From contig NZ_CP014674.1 in NCBI RefSeq assembly GCF_001787335.1, positions 1,833,501 through 1,897,500 of the forward strand: a DNA stretch of 64,000 nt, in the 5' to 3' direction. A program made the translations under genes and the position numbers. The notes under the pieces were generated by a model. That model was not told the DNA's origin and did not search any database. It worked only from the letters and a program-made list of their open reading frames with translations. Source of the DNA: Kozakia baliensis. Its GTDB lineage: Bacteria > Pseudomonadota > Alphaproteobacteria > Acetobacterales > Acetobacteraceae. Shown here one piece after another: positions 35,365 to 44,082 of this stretch. Position 1 is the stretch's first letter. Every line of letters begins with the position of its first letter.

Positions 35365-36075
35365 TTAGACTGCTTTCAGATGGTGTTCCAAATAGGAGAT
35401 CACAACGTTGAGATCCTTGACGATAGCGAGCGCTTTGCCGCGAATTTCGTCGGTAGGATCCAGCAAGTCCGGCACGACAATAACGCGGATACCAGCGGCG
35501 TGAGCTGCGCGAGCGCCCGAGTGAGAATCTTCTAAAGCGAGGCAATAATCCGGCTCGACGCCAATTTTCTTCGCTGCGGTAAGATAAGGCTCAGGGTTGG
35601 GCTTGCCTTGCGTGACGTCATCTCGGGTAACGATCGCATCGAAACGCTGATCCAGTCCCACAAGCTTGAGATGATGCATTGTACGATAGCGGCTTGACGA
35701 AGTGGCAATCGCGCGAGGCAGTTGCATTTTATCAAGCAGATCGAGCAGCGGCGTAACGCCTGTTTTCAACACTAGGCGCCCTGTGTCCACGTAATTGCGA
35801 AGATGAACTTCCTGCCGCTCGAAGAAATCATTTAGCGGGAAATCCTTGCCATATGATTCCTGCACGAGCTTACGGCATCCATCGGCCGGCACGCCGATCA
35901 TACGGCGGCAGAAGCTCAGGGGCATATCGTAGTTGAGATCGCGCGCGGCATCCACGAGCGCCTCCATGGCCAGTGTTTCGCTATCGAGCAAAAGCCCATC
36001 CATGTCGAAAACAACGCCATGAATAGGTGCTGATTTCTCGGAAAGAAGGTGAGCGGGGATGGTTTCTGAAGGCAT
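35365..36075 (-). CDS. HAD-superfamily phosphatase/beta-phosphoglucomutase-like
   Basis: 236 residues. HAD motif I GVVFDMDGLLLDSE (nucleophile Asp and acid Asp), motif II AIATSSSRYRT, motif III Lys in GKPNPEPY and motif IV LALEDSHSGARAA are all present; the cap domain lies between motifs I and II. Known: this subfamily dephosphorylates small sugar phosphates (DOG, GPP, YniC types) or acts as beta-phosphoglucomutase. The convergent polyol dehydrogenase ends 21 bases away. The specific substrate cannot be read from sequence. Confidence 0.9.
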   Translation of the reverse strand: MPSETIPAHLLSEKSAPIHGVVFDMDGLLLDSETLAMEALVDAARDLNYDMPLSFCRRMIGVPADGCRKLVQESYGKDFPLNDFFERQEVHLRNYVDTGRLVLKTGVTPLLDLLDKMQLPRAIATSSSRYRTMHHLKLVGLDQRFDAIVTRDDVTQGKPNPEPYLTAAKKIGVEPDYCLALEDSHSGARAAHAAGIRVIVVPDLLDPTDEIRGKALAIVKDLNVVISYLEHHLKAV

Positions 36076-36416
36076 TCCGTTTTCCTTTTCCTGTTCGTTC
36101 TTTAGCGGTTTTGATTACCCTTCCAAGCATTCATCGTTTTTGCAAATGAAGAGTTCTATCCCCTCTCCCTAATCCTGCGCGCGTTTATGAATGAGTGAAA
36201 TTTGCCTTCCATATAAAATTGGAAACAAATACAGTTTTCTATCAATTTATTATTTTTGAAATCCGTCTTATTTTTATAAGAATTCAATAAATAACTATTA
36301 CTGTATTGTATAATTTGGAAAGCGTAAGATTTAGTTTATGCCTTTATTTTTAGCGGGAGGCATTCGCGCGGCTGATCATCGATAACAATCAGCCGCGCCT
36401 AAGAGGAAAGTGGACG
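36076..36416. other. AT-rich gap with a hairpin
   Basis: No gene is visible. The left part is AT-rich and likely carries the phosphatase promoter. At 36366-36398, GCGCGGCTGAT pairs with ATCAGCCGCGC around an 11-base loop, 19 bases beyond the phosphohexomutase stop. It probably ends or stabilises that minus-strand transcript although no T-run follows. Confidence 0.6.
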
Positions 36417-37898
36417 TTATGCTGGGGTTTTTTCGCGCCACGTAGCAACGGCTGCCAAGCCGCTTTTAAGCAGCGTTTCGGCGCGTTCCACACTGCCAGC
36501 TTCAACATAAACGCGGAGTTCGGGAGCGTTGCCGGAAGGGCGTAAATGGATGATGTCCCCGGCTGAGAAAGTCATGCGCAAGCCATCCGTCTCGTCAACG
36601 CTAACCAGATCCCCGCAAATTGCGACAAAACCGAGTTCTGCTGCGGCCTTTTTAGGATCACGACGCAACACAGCAAGGTGCGCTTGGCTTTGAGCCGTAG
36701 GCATCTCGACTAAGCGGTCACTCAATGTATAGCGTGGCGGGAGAGAAGCCACCAATGCAGTAAGATCATCCTGATAACCGCGTGCCGCTATAATCGCACT
36801 CAGCATTGGCAGAATAGAATCGCGCGTTGGCAGCGCTGTTAATGCGCGTGCATCCCGAACGATATCGCTGGCCAACAGGAAGCCGCCATTGGCTTCGTAG
36901 CCCATCGTCGGCAATTGCCCAGCGGCAACAGCCTCCATCATGGCGGCGACGACGAACGGAGACCCGATACGCGTGCGTCGCACATGAGGGATCAGGCCGA
37001 TTTTTTCCAGGGCCGTATTGCTGCTGACGGGCGTTGCCACGCTTGCCGCCTCGAGAAAACGAGCGGCCAGAATACCAAGCACGTCTCCACGCAGCCAATT
37101 GCCATTGCGATCCGCCAGCAGAGGCCGATCGGAATCGCCATCTGTGGTCAGAATAGCGTGATAATCCCCGGATGAGGCCCATTGGCGGGCCAGTTCAGCA
37201 TCTTCCGGTCGCACGGCTTCCGTATCGACGGGGATAAAAGCCTCGGCACGACCAAGCGGTATGGCCTCCCCGCCTAGCGCTTTGATGATCTGAACCAATA
37301 CGTCCCGTCCCACGGCGGAATGCTGGTAAACGCCCAGACGCAACCCAGCCAATGCTTGAGCACCGAAGAACTCGCGGTAACGCTCAACAAAGCTTTCTAC
37401 CACATCCGTCACGGCGGGAAACTCGGTCGGGTAGACCAGCGTACCATCAGCATCGAACCAACCCTCGGGCAGTTCAACGTCCTGCTCGCGCATGGCGACT
37501 TCGTCCTCTTTAAGGAACTCACCGCGTGCACGATTGAATTTGATACCATTACGATCGGCGGGGATATGGCTTCCCGTCACCATAAGCGAAGGCATGTCGT
37601 GTGCGAACGCATAATTGCATAGCGCCGGTGTCGGGACATAGCCACACCATACCGGCTCACCCCCCATATGACGGATCGCAGCTATACAAGCGCGCACGAT
37701 ACGCGGTGTGCTTGGCCGCAAGTCACCCGCTATGGCAACCGGACGTCCGGGAGCGAACTCCCCAATTACCGCCAGATGCTTAAGGTAGCCAACTGTGTAG
37801 GCAAAACAGACGGCATCCGTCATAGCGGTAACGAGGCCTCGGGCTCCACTCGTTCCAAAGGCGACGCCAGAGCGCTCCATCCATGTGGCAATACGCAT
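36417..37898 (-). CDS. Phosphomannomutase/phosphoglucomutase-family enzyme
   Basis: 493 residues. Active-site loop GVAFGTSGARGLV (phosphoserine) near residue 17, metal loop LTTDGDSDRPLL, sugar-binding GYEANGGFLL and phosphate-binding RPSGNAPELRVYVEA, in the order of alpha-D-phosphohexomutases. Known: these interconvert mannose or glucose 1- and 6-phosphates for GDP-mannose, UDP-glucose and exopolysaccharide. It seems a single-gene unit. The upstream gap 37899-38105 has a perfect palindrome that belongs to the next gene's end. Confidence 0.92.
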   Translation of the reverse strand: MRIATWMERSGVAFGTSGARGLVTAMTDAVCFAYTVGYLKHLAVIGEFAPGRPVAIAGDLRPSTPRIVRACIAAIRHMGGEPVWCGYVPTPALCNYAFAHDMPSLMVTGSHIPADRNGIKFNRARGEFLKEDEVAMREQDVELPEGWFDADGTLVYPTEFPAVTDVVESFVERYREFFGAQALAGLRLGVYQHSAVGRDVLVQIIKALGGEAIPLGRAEAFIPVDTEAVRPEDAELARQWASSGDYHAILTTDGDSDRPLLADRNGNWLRGDVLGILAARFLEAASVATPVSSNTALEKIGLIPHVRRTRIGSPFVVAAMMEAVAAGQLPTMGYEANGGFLLASDIVRDARALTALPTRDSILPMLSAIIAARGYQDDLTALVASLPPRYTLSDRLVEMPTAQSQAHLAVLRRDPKKAAAELGFVAICGDLVSVDETDGLRMTFSAGDIIHLRPSGNAPELRVYVEAGSVERAETLLKSGLAAVATWREKTPA

Positions 37899-38058
37899 CG
37901 TTTCTCAGGCTCTCCTGGGCATAATCTGCATTTTGAACATCGACCTCATGAAGGTTCGACCGGTTGAAGCGACTATGACCCGGGACTAAGAAAAATGATA
38001 GCCACGACCGGAATAATCCAAAAAATGGCGCATAGTTGTGCAAAATATGAAAAGCTAA

Positions 38059-38084
38059 GGTTGCCGGTATCGATACCGGCAACC
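38059..38084 (-). terminator. Perfect 26-base palindrome, likely terminator of the fusion gene
   Basis: GGTTGCCGGTATC is followed directly by its exact reverse complement, with no loop bases. It lies 21 bases after the stop of the aminotransferase-oxidoreductase gene and, read on the minus strand, is followed by TTAGCTTTTCAT. The lack of loop also allows a protein-binding site. Confidence 0.55.
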
Positions 38085-38105
38085 TCAGAGGGTCGGATAA
38101 GACCC

Positions 38106-40685
38106 TTAATGTAGCAAGGAGCTTTCGATACGATAGTGGCTGTTTTTAGCATGTAACACACCATGCGATACATGCTCGATCATACGCTGGGCCACCATTC
38201 TTCCGACGTCATTTTGCCATAACCACAGGCCGTTTACTTGCCCGTTAAAACTACGCTCGCCCCCCATTGATGGCGGCGGCCGGAAACCTGCCGCCAGCCC
38301 TATCCCAAATAGACCAGGAATTTCTTCATTATTCTGATCCATGATCGAACATTTATCGTTCACCATAGGAGAAGAACTGTCGTTCGCTTGTAGAGGCATA
38401 ATAGTATCGTCAGAATTCAGAACGATTGCCGCGCTCGGACGGTAACCAAGGCAAGCAACAATAAGGTCGGCATTTTCCATAATCTCCCAAGCCTCTTCAT
38501 CGGCTTTTGGCTCGCCTTCCAACCGATACAACGTTACGCGTAGCTCCGGCGCCTCATTTCCAATACCCAACAAGCGTTTAGCCAGCATGCGAGACTCAAA
38601 TCTAAACCCGCCAAACCGATGGACGAAACCGCTTAATGGGCAAATGTCGTCCTCGTTGAATTCAGTATACCCCTCCGAAGAAGCAGCCTCGACGCTCGGG
38701 TAAAATACCTTCAATTCATTCCGATGGAGCATAGTGATTCTTCCATCGATATTACGTTCGTCAAAAGCCCTGAGAATATGACGGGCGCAGGACATTGCAC
38801 TTGTCGAACCACCGACGATCACAACATGCGGCTTTTCGATATTCTCTAACCCTGTAATGGTATCGTCGAAAATTCCATGCGAAAGAAAATCATCCGATTG
38901 AATCAATTTCTTACCGAAAACGGGCAAGAGCGGTTTGCCGCTGACCATTTCCTGGCAAAGTCTCTCTTTCGACTGGATCGCTCCCGTTGACATCAATACT
39001 GCGGAAGCATTGAGCGTCATCGTCTGCTCCGAGCGGAGAAGGCGAATATTCACACTCCAAGAGCCATCTTCTCGCCGGCGCAGATTCGTTAATTCCGTAT
39101 CGGTCAATACTAAGCTGCTCGGATACGAATTGATGAGCTTTGTAAGGGTTTCTCCAATCAGATCCATAAAAGAAGCAGCAAGCGTCAAAGGAATACAGTC
39201 GATGCCTGCACTTGCGATTTCCATGGCAATTGGGTGTGAAACCAACTCAGCCAATTCGGGAACAGGACAGTCCTGAATGCAGGAAAGGAAGGTCGCCGCC
39301 GAACTGTCGGAGGTGATGATATATTTCCCTAAACGACCCGCGCCGACCTTGCTGCTCCGCTCGATCAAGCAAAGCCCTTTTTCCAGCAATTTAGGCAAGT
39401 CGCCCGATTTAGCTGCCGCCAATAACGGCGCCAAGCCAGCAGGACCACCGCCGACAATAACAAAATCGAAATGCTCGAAATTTTTAAAATCGCTGCTTCC
39501 GAAAACCATTTTTTCTGACAATTTTTGTGAATAGCTTTTCAAGCGTCGCGTATTGATAGTTTTTTTTATTGTCGAAGCGACTTCTCTGACCAATTCCTCG
39601 TTCATATCGCTCCACAGAGGCAGTGAAATTACCTTTCCTGCGATTTGATTCGTAACCGAAAGTTCGTCCGATTTACATTGATTGGCAAAATATGGTTGCT
39701 CCATAAGATGCGGAGAGAAATAATTAGCCGTCTTAATTCCGAGATCGGATAAATCCGATTGAAGCTGCGCCCGAGGGTAGTCCAACTCATCCGGTATGAG
39801 GGTTGGCATAAATTGGTAGGCGCGCCGCTGCCCTTGCTGGGGTTGGAAAAGGAATTCTGGAAGTTCCTGCCGATAAATATCAGCCAAAGCCTGACGGTGT
39901 GTAGAAAGTTCCTCAATGTCGTCTAGGCGCTCAAGGGCTACGAGTGCCGCAACTTCTGTCAGCTTGGAATTCAATCCAGGCATCGTTGCGGAACGCGGAG
40001 CTCCAAAACCAAAATTTCCCATTTCACGCAAAGTAGAAATAACGTCAGGATCGGCACAATAGATTACGCCGCCTTCCCCAATCCCAAAAGGTTTCGTCGC
40101 ATGCATGGAATAAACGATAGGATGCTTGAAGCCTGTTCCAAAATTCGAACCTTCCCCATTGAGAGAGCCCAATGAAGCTGCCGCATCCACAACAATGCCC
40201 GCCCCTGTAAGACGGTGAAGATTTTCGTAATGGTTGAGGTCTATATTATATCCGAAAGTCGCATACGGAACGATGACATCAATACTGTCATGATATTTTT
40301 CAATCAAGCGCCGTTCAGACTGAGGGCAAGCTGCCCACGTAGCCGGATCTATATCGCAGAATAATGGTGTATAACCCGCCCATAAAGCGGCTTGTGCCGC
40401 AGCTGCGAAGGTAAAGGCTGGCATAAGAGCATATCGCGGTGAAGCACTGCTATTTGCACGCACTCTTGCAGCTTGTTTGATCGCAATCATCAGACCGATT
40501 GTGGCATTGCATACCGTTAGGCAAGAACCCACGCCACCAAACATCTGATCTCTCAAATGGGTTTCAAATCTTGTATTGGTCGGCCCGTAATTACTATATT
40601 GCCTTCCTTCTTCTATAGTCAGCAATTTGCTTTTCATAGAAGAGAGTTTCGGGACATTAGCTGAAATAAATGGTAGGTCTTTCAT
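38106..40685 (-). CDS. Fusion of DegT/DnrJ-type aminotransferase and FAD/NAD(P)-dependent oxidoreductase
   Basis: 860 residues from the ATG at 40685; 17 further in-frame codons upstream look untranslated. Residues 1 to about 385 are a fold-type-I PLP enzyme of the DegT/DnrJ/EryC1/StrS kind: NYGPTNTRFETHLRDQMF at the start, CNATIGLMIAI (PLP phosphate), VDAAASLGSLNG (PLP-pyridine Asp) and the Schiff-base Lys in SMHATKPFGIGEGG near residue 198. Residues about 400-860 are a two-dinucleotide flavoprotein: FVIVGGGPAGLAPLLAAA (FAD), VVIVGGSTSAMSCARHIL near 622 (NAD(P)H) and the final FAD motif GLFGIGLAAGF. The reductase half recalls N-hydroxylases and thioredoxin-reductase-like enzymes. Substrate unknown. 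AT-richer than its neighbours and isolated, it looks transferred. A natural-product or sugar-amine oxidation is plausible. Confidence 0.85.
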   Translation of the reverse strand: MKDLPFISANVPKLSSMKSKLLTIEEGRQYSNYGPTNTRFETHLRDQMFGGVGSCLTVCNATIGLMIAIKQAARVRANSSASPRYALMPAFTFAAAAQAALWAGYTPLFCDIDPATWAACPQSERRLIEKYHDSIDVIVPYATFGYNIDLNHYENLHRLTGAGIVVDAAASLGSLNGEGSNFGTGFKHPIVYSMHATKPFGIGEGGVIYCADPDVISTLREMGNFGFGAPRSATMPGLNSKLTEVAALVALERLDDIEELSTHRQALADIYRQELPEFLFQPQQGQRRAYQFMPTLIPDELDYPRAQLQSDLSDLGIKTANYFSPHLMEQPYFANQCKSDELSVTNQIAGKVISLPLWSDMNEELVREVASTIKKTINTRRLKSYSQKLSEKMVFGSSDFKNFEHFDFVIVGGGPAGLAPLLAAAKSGDLPKLLEKGLCLIERSSKVGAGRLGKYIITSDSSAATFLSCIQDCPVPELAELVSHPIAMEIASAGIDCIPLTLAASFMDLIGETLTKLINSYPSSLVLTDTELTNLRRREDGSWSVNIRLLRSEQTMTLNASAVLMSTGAIQSKERLCQEMVSGKPLLPVFGKKLIQSDDFLSHGIFDDTITGLENIEKPHVVIVGGSTSAMSCARHILRAFDERNIDGRITMLHRNELKVFYPSVEAASSEGYTEFNEDDICPLSGFVHRFGGFRFESRMLAKRLLGIGNEAPELRVTLYRLEGEPKADEEAWEIMENADLIVACLGYRPSAAIVLNSDDTIMPLQANDSSSPMVNDKCSIMDQNNEEIPGLFGIGLAAGFRPPPSMGGERSFNGQVNGLWLWQNDVGRMVAQRMIEHVSHGVLHAKNSHYRIESSLLH

Positions 40686-41026
40686 AAGAACTACTTTCGT
40701 AAATACACGCCTAGCCCTAAAAATCAGGACGCAAGCCATTGGTATGGCAATAAAGAAGTTATTTTGTATTGACGTGTCAATTATAAAAAATGATAATAAC
40801 TTCTATTAATATGTTTTTAACGAAAACTATATTTGCTGCGTTTTTCCGTTTTCTGAATTCGTTATTAAATCATCAAACGATCTTATATTATAAAATAAAC
40901 TTTGGGTAATTTATGATTTATTATTCAATAGGCGTCAATTGCCTGAATCTATGTTTTTATAGATACTTTATTTATTTATTATGATTTTTATAACTTTCCT
41001 AATTCTTATAATTCCGTTCATTGGCA

Positions 41027-41138
41027 TAGTATTATGCTTTTTTAGCTGTCTGGCTGCTCCATAGGCATAGAACGTAGTTGCGCTTAGAGAGCACATAGTC
41101 AGGCATGATATTTCCTCAACCATGCCTGCATAATACTA
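41027..41138. ncRNA. Possible structured RNA or mobile-element relic in an AT-rich gap
   Basis: Within the gene-free stretch 40686-41266, TAGTATTATGC (41027-41037) and GCATAATACTA (41128-41138) are exact reverse complements that close an arm 112 bases long. Just inside, AGGCATG and CATGCCT form a second hairpin directly stacked on the closing stem. The enclosed part is more G+C-rich than the surroundings. Such a layout fits a small RNA, or a small non-coding mobile element with inverted ends. No known RNA family is recognised. Confidence 0.35.
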
Positions 41139-41185
41139 AGGTTTGTAACGCAAAAAATATTTACGCAATAAACAGCAACAAACTT

Positions 41186-41227
41186 AAAACCCAACATACA
41201 AGCAATAAGCTCATATGTTGGGTTTTT
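41186..41227. terminator. Intrinsic terminator of the TonB receptor gene
   Basis: AAAACCCAACATA pairs with TATGTTGGGTTTT around a 16-base loop, with T- and A-runs outside. It lies about 40 bases beyond the receptor's stop on the minus strand. Confidence 0.85.
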
Positions 41228-41266
41228 ATTAGTAGAATAATTATTTTTAGAGGCTAAGCGCTAAAT

Positions 41267-43753
41267 TTAGAAATCACTGCTAATCGTCGCAATAGCGGCA
41301 AATGGGGATGCAATCGTATAAGTCGGCGAACCCGCAGCAATCGTATGCCCGAAAAGACCACGTGTCGCTTTGGCGTTGGGCTGCACGCTATTCACCCAGT
41401 TCAGATAATGATTGTTAGAAAGATTTTGAAGATTGAGGCGCACAGTCGGACTACGGAAAATACTTACTTTGGGGAAGCGGTAGCCAACGCCGATATTCAT
41501 TCTCACATAGCCGGGAATTTTCTGATCGTTAATGAACGTCGAATATTGAGGCGCAACATACTTCAGGTTGAAGTTGGCAAAACGCTTCCCGTCATCGTAG
41601 TCGAGACCAAAGCCAACCTGCCAATCCGGTGCCTGAGGCGCCTTCTTTCCTTTTGTATGCAGATAATCAGCACTACTGCCCGAACCCGCAGGAAGATTAC
41701 TATCTGTAACCGCATGAAGATATTCAAGCGATACATAGGGGCGAATGTTATGGATAGGTCGCGTCCCTATTTCGGCATCGACGCCATCCGAATGCATTCC
41801 ACCACCGTTGATATTGGTCGTATAGAACGCGCCGCTAATCGGATCCGTCAAAGACTGCGTATAAAGGCGATTGGTGAAATTGTAATGGAAGTAGGTCAAA
41901 GACGTAGAGATGACGTCCCCTTGGTATCGCCACCCCGCTTCTTCAGATATCGAGATCTCGGGTTTTTGGTTAACACTGGCAAGCGTTGAATAGAGGCCGC
42001 TTCTCTGGTTGTAACTTCCTGAGTCATAAAGTGCATAGTTCTGCGGCATGCGATAATTGGTTGCCACAGAGACGAATACTTGATTTTTCTGATCGATTTT
42101 ATAACGCACTGAAGCCGTCGGCAGCGCTTCGTTATAGTTTGTTCTCACATACTTGCTTGAAACATCCGGCAGATAGTTAGTGCCCTGGCGTTTAACGATA
42201 GAGTATTTCAAACCTGCATCGATGGTTAGCTTTCCATGCAGCAACGAAAGGCTGTCACCAATGAAAGGTGTATGCACTTGTGTCTGCGTCAACGTATCGC
42301 GGTATTGCGCTTTGATACCATTGCTTAAAACAACGTTTCCGCTATCACCCCATTGACTTAAAGGCGTTCCGTCGGTGCTTACAAAACTATACGGAGCCGT
42401 CTGACGCTGCTTGGAATACTCGAACCAGTATCCAATCATGAGACGGTTTACCCCTGTCGTAAGCGTAAATTTAGTCGTTGCTCCTGGACGATAGGTTTCC
42501 GTCAAGGACGGGTTATATAAAAGAACATTGCTTCCCGTAACCCCGTTAACGTTTCCGGGTAGAGTCTGCTTTCCATAGGTGAAGGCGGTCATGTCTGTAT
42601 TGTAGGCGCCGCCGCCGTTGCCATATCCATACCAAAAATACGGTGTTTCCGTCATCGTTAAATGATCTGTCAGTTTGAACGTAGACGGCATTGATGCGTA
42701 AATATTGTTGAAAGGGTTAGGCCTCAGTTTATAATAGTTATTATCGCCTTTATAGTAATGCCTATCATAAACAGTATTCGCTGGGTCACCTTTCGCCAAA
42801 CCGTTTCCATTGAGAGGATTATTAAATCCCAATCCCCATTTCTGCCAGCTTGCCATGGAAACACTAGGATAGGCCGAATTCTGCAGAGAGTTGCCGACGA
42901 CTGCCAACGAGACGCGATTGCCATCGCCCCAATCGTTAACCACCTTCATCTCGCCGTGTTTCTTATTTTCCCAGCCAGGACCGCGCCAATGGTCTTGTCG
43001 CCCTTGAGAATAAGAAAAATAAGCGCGTAAGTTCGTATTCCCGATATAGCCGGTATCAAACCTTGCAAATCCACGGGTTGCGTTAAACGAGCCATAGGTC
43101 ATGTCGACCTGTCCGCCCATGCGCTTTTTCGGATCGATCATATACATATCGACTACGCCACCTGATGCGCTGATATGCGGACTATCCAGATCGGCTGATC
43201 CTTGAGCAAGGCGCACGGTGCGAAGATTTTCTGCGTCTACGATTTCCTGCGGATAGACAGCAAAGTTACCGATATCGTTAATCGGGAAGCCTTCGAGCGT
43301 AAAACCCATTTGGGATTCGGTCATGCCACGAACGGAGATATGTCCACCCGTCATACCCATCGGATCCGTGTCCGAGACGTTAGCGCCAGGCAGCAAAGCG
43401 ATCAACTGCATTGGGTTCAAAGCTGGATTTTGCTTGGCGATATAATCGCGTGTAATGGCGGAAACTGATTTGGGGCTATCTTGATTCACCATAAGACCGC
43501 CGCCCAACGCACGCCCTGTGACTCCATCTCCATACGAATGTCCAGAGACCTCGATTTTCTCGTCGGTCGGAGATGTTGCACCCAGCATCGAAGGAGCTTG
43601 TCCTTGATTGGGTTTAGCCTGAGGTGATGATGCCTTTTCCGTGGAAGCGGAACGCGCTTGAGACACGGGCAAAGCGTAAGCTTTGGATGCGGCAAGAGCA
43701 ACAAGCGCACTTGTCGCAAAAAGACGGCTTGTGCGGGAAAACATATGCATCAA
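41267..43753 (-). CDS. TonB-dependent outer-membrane receptor
   Basis: 828 residues. Signal peptide MMHMFSRTSRLFATSALVALAASKAYA. After a Ser/Pro/Gln linker comes the plug: DSPKSVSAITRDYIAKQNPALNPMQLIALLPGANVSD, then GGHISVRGMTESQMGFTLEG (the conserved IRG-type turn) and ADLDSPHISASGGVVDM. The barrel has many aromatic strands and ends with a terminal Phe (ATISSDF). Known: imports chelated metals or organic nutrients with TonB. The plug is complete and the frame intact, so it should be functional. A ligand cannot be assigned. It is followed by the aminotransferase-oxidoreductase gene on the same strand, about 580 bases on. Confidence 0.94.
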   Translation of the reverse strand: MMHMFSRTSRLFATSALVALAASKAYALPVSQARSASTEKASSPQAKPNQGQAPSMLGATSPTDEKIEVSGHSYGDGVTGRALGGGLMVNQDSPKSVSAITRDYIAKQNPALNPMQLIALLPGANVSDTDPMGMTGGHISVRGMTESQMGFTLEGFPINDIGNFAVYPQEIVDAENLRTVRLAQGSADLDSPHISASGGVVDMYMIDPKKRMGGQVDMTYGSFNATRGFARFDTGYIGNTNLRAYFSYSQGRQDHWRGPGWENKKHGEMKVVNDWGDGNRVSLAVVGNSLQNSAYPSVSMASWQKWGLGFNNPLNGNGLAKGDPANTVYDRHYYKGDNNYYKLRPNPFNNIYASMPSTFKLTDHLTMTETPYFWYGYGNGGGAYNTDMTAFTYGKQTLPGNVNGVTGSNVLLYNPSLTETYRPGATTKFTLTTGVNRLMIGYWFEYSKQRQTAPYSFVSTDGTPLSQWGDSGNVVLSNGIKAQYRDTLTQTQVHTPFIGDSLSLLHGKLTIDAGLKYSIVKRQGTNYLPDVSSKYVRTNYNEALPTASVRYKIDQKNQVFVSVATNYRMPQNYALYDSGSYNQRSGLYSTLASVNQKPEISISEEAGWRYQGDVISTSLTYFHYNFTNRLYTQSLTDPISGAFYTTNINGGGMHSDGVDAEIGTRPIHNIRPYVSLEYLHAVTDSNLPAGSGSSADYLHTKGKKAPQAPDWQVGFGLDYDDGKRFANFNLKYVAPQYSTFINDQKIPGYVRMNIGVGYRFPKVSIFRSPTVRLNLQNLSNNHYLNWVNSVQPNAKATRGLFGHTIAAGSPTYTIASPFAAIATISSDF

Positions 43754-44013
43754 TTATGAGCCACTCTATCCATAATGAACAGAAGTCACTTGCGTGACGA
43801 CACAGAGACCGTGCTGATTACGCAAAAGAAATCGTCTCGACAGAAACGAGGCACACTAAAACGTAATGCAGCGCGGCAACCGCGTGCATACATAGTCATA
43901 ATTATATTACAATAATGTGAAAATGTTAACGATTTTGGTTGAAGATGACCTGTGCGTTATTTTTATTACAAACTAGAAACCATACGTAACTGTTGCGCGG
44001 CAAAGAAAGAAAA

Positions 44014-44043
44014 AACCCCGCAGAGAATGTTCTTTGCGGGGTT
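44014..44043 (-). terminator. Intrinsic terminator of the His-rich protein gene
   Basis: AACCCCGCA pairs with TGCGGGGTT around a 12-base loop, with an A-run on the left (T-run on the minus strand). It lies 40 bases after the stop of the gene at 44083-45390. The rest of the gap 43754-44082 shows only the presumed receptor promoter. Confidence 0.85.
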
Positions 44044-44082
44044 CCTACATAGCAATAATTGCTCTGAAATATTCAGTTCATG

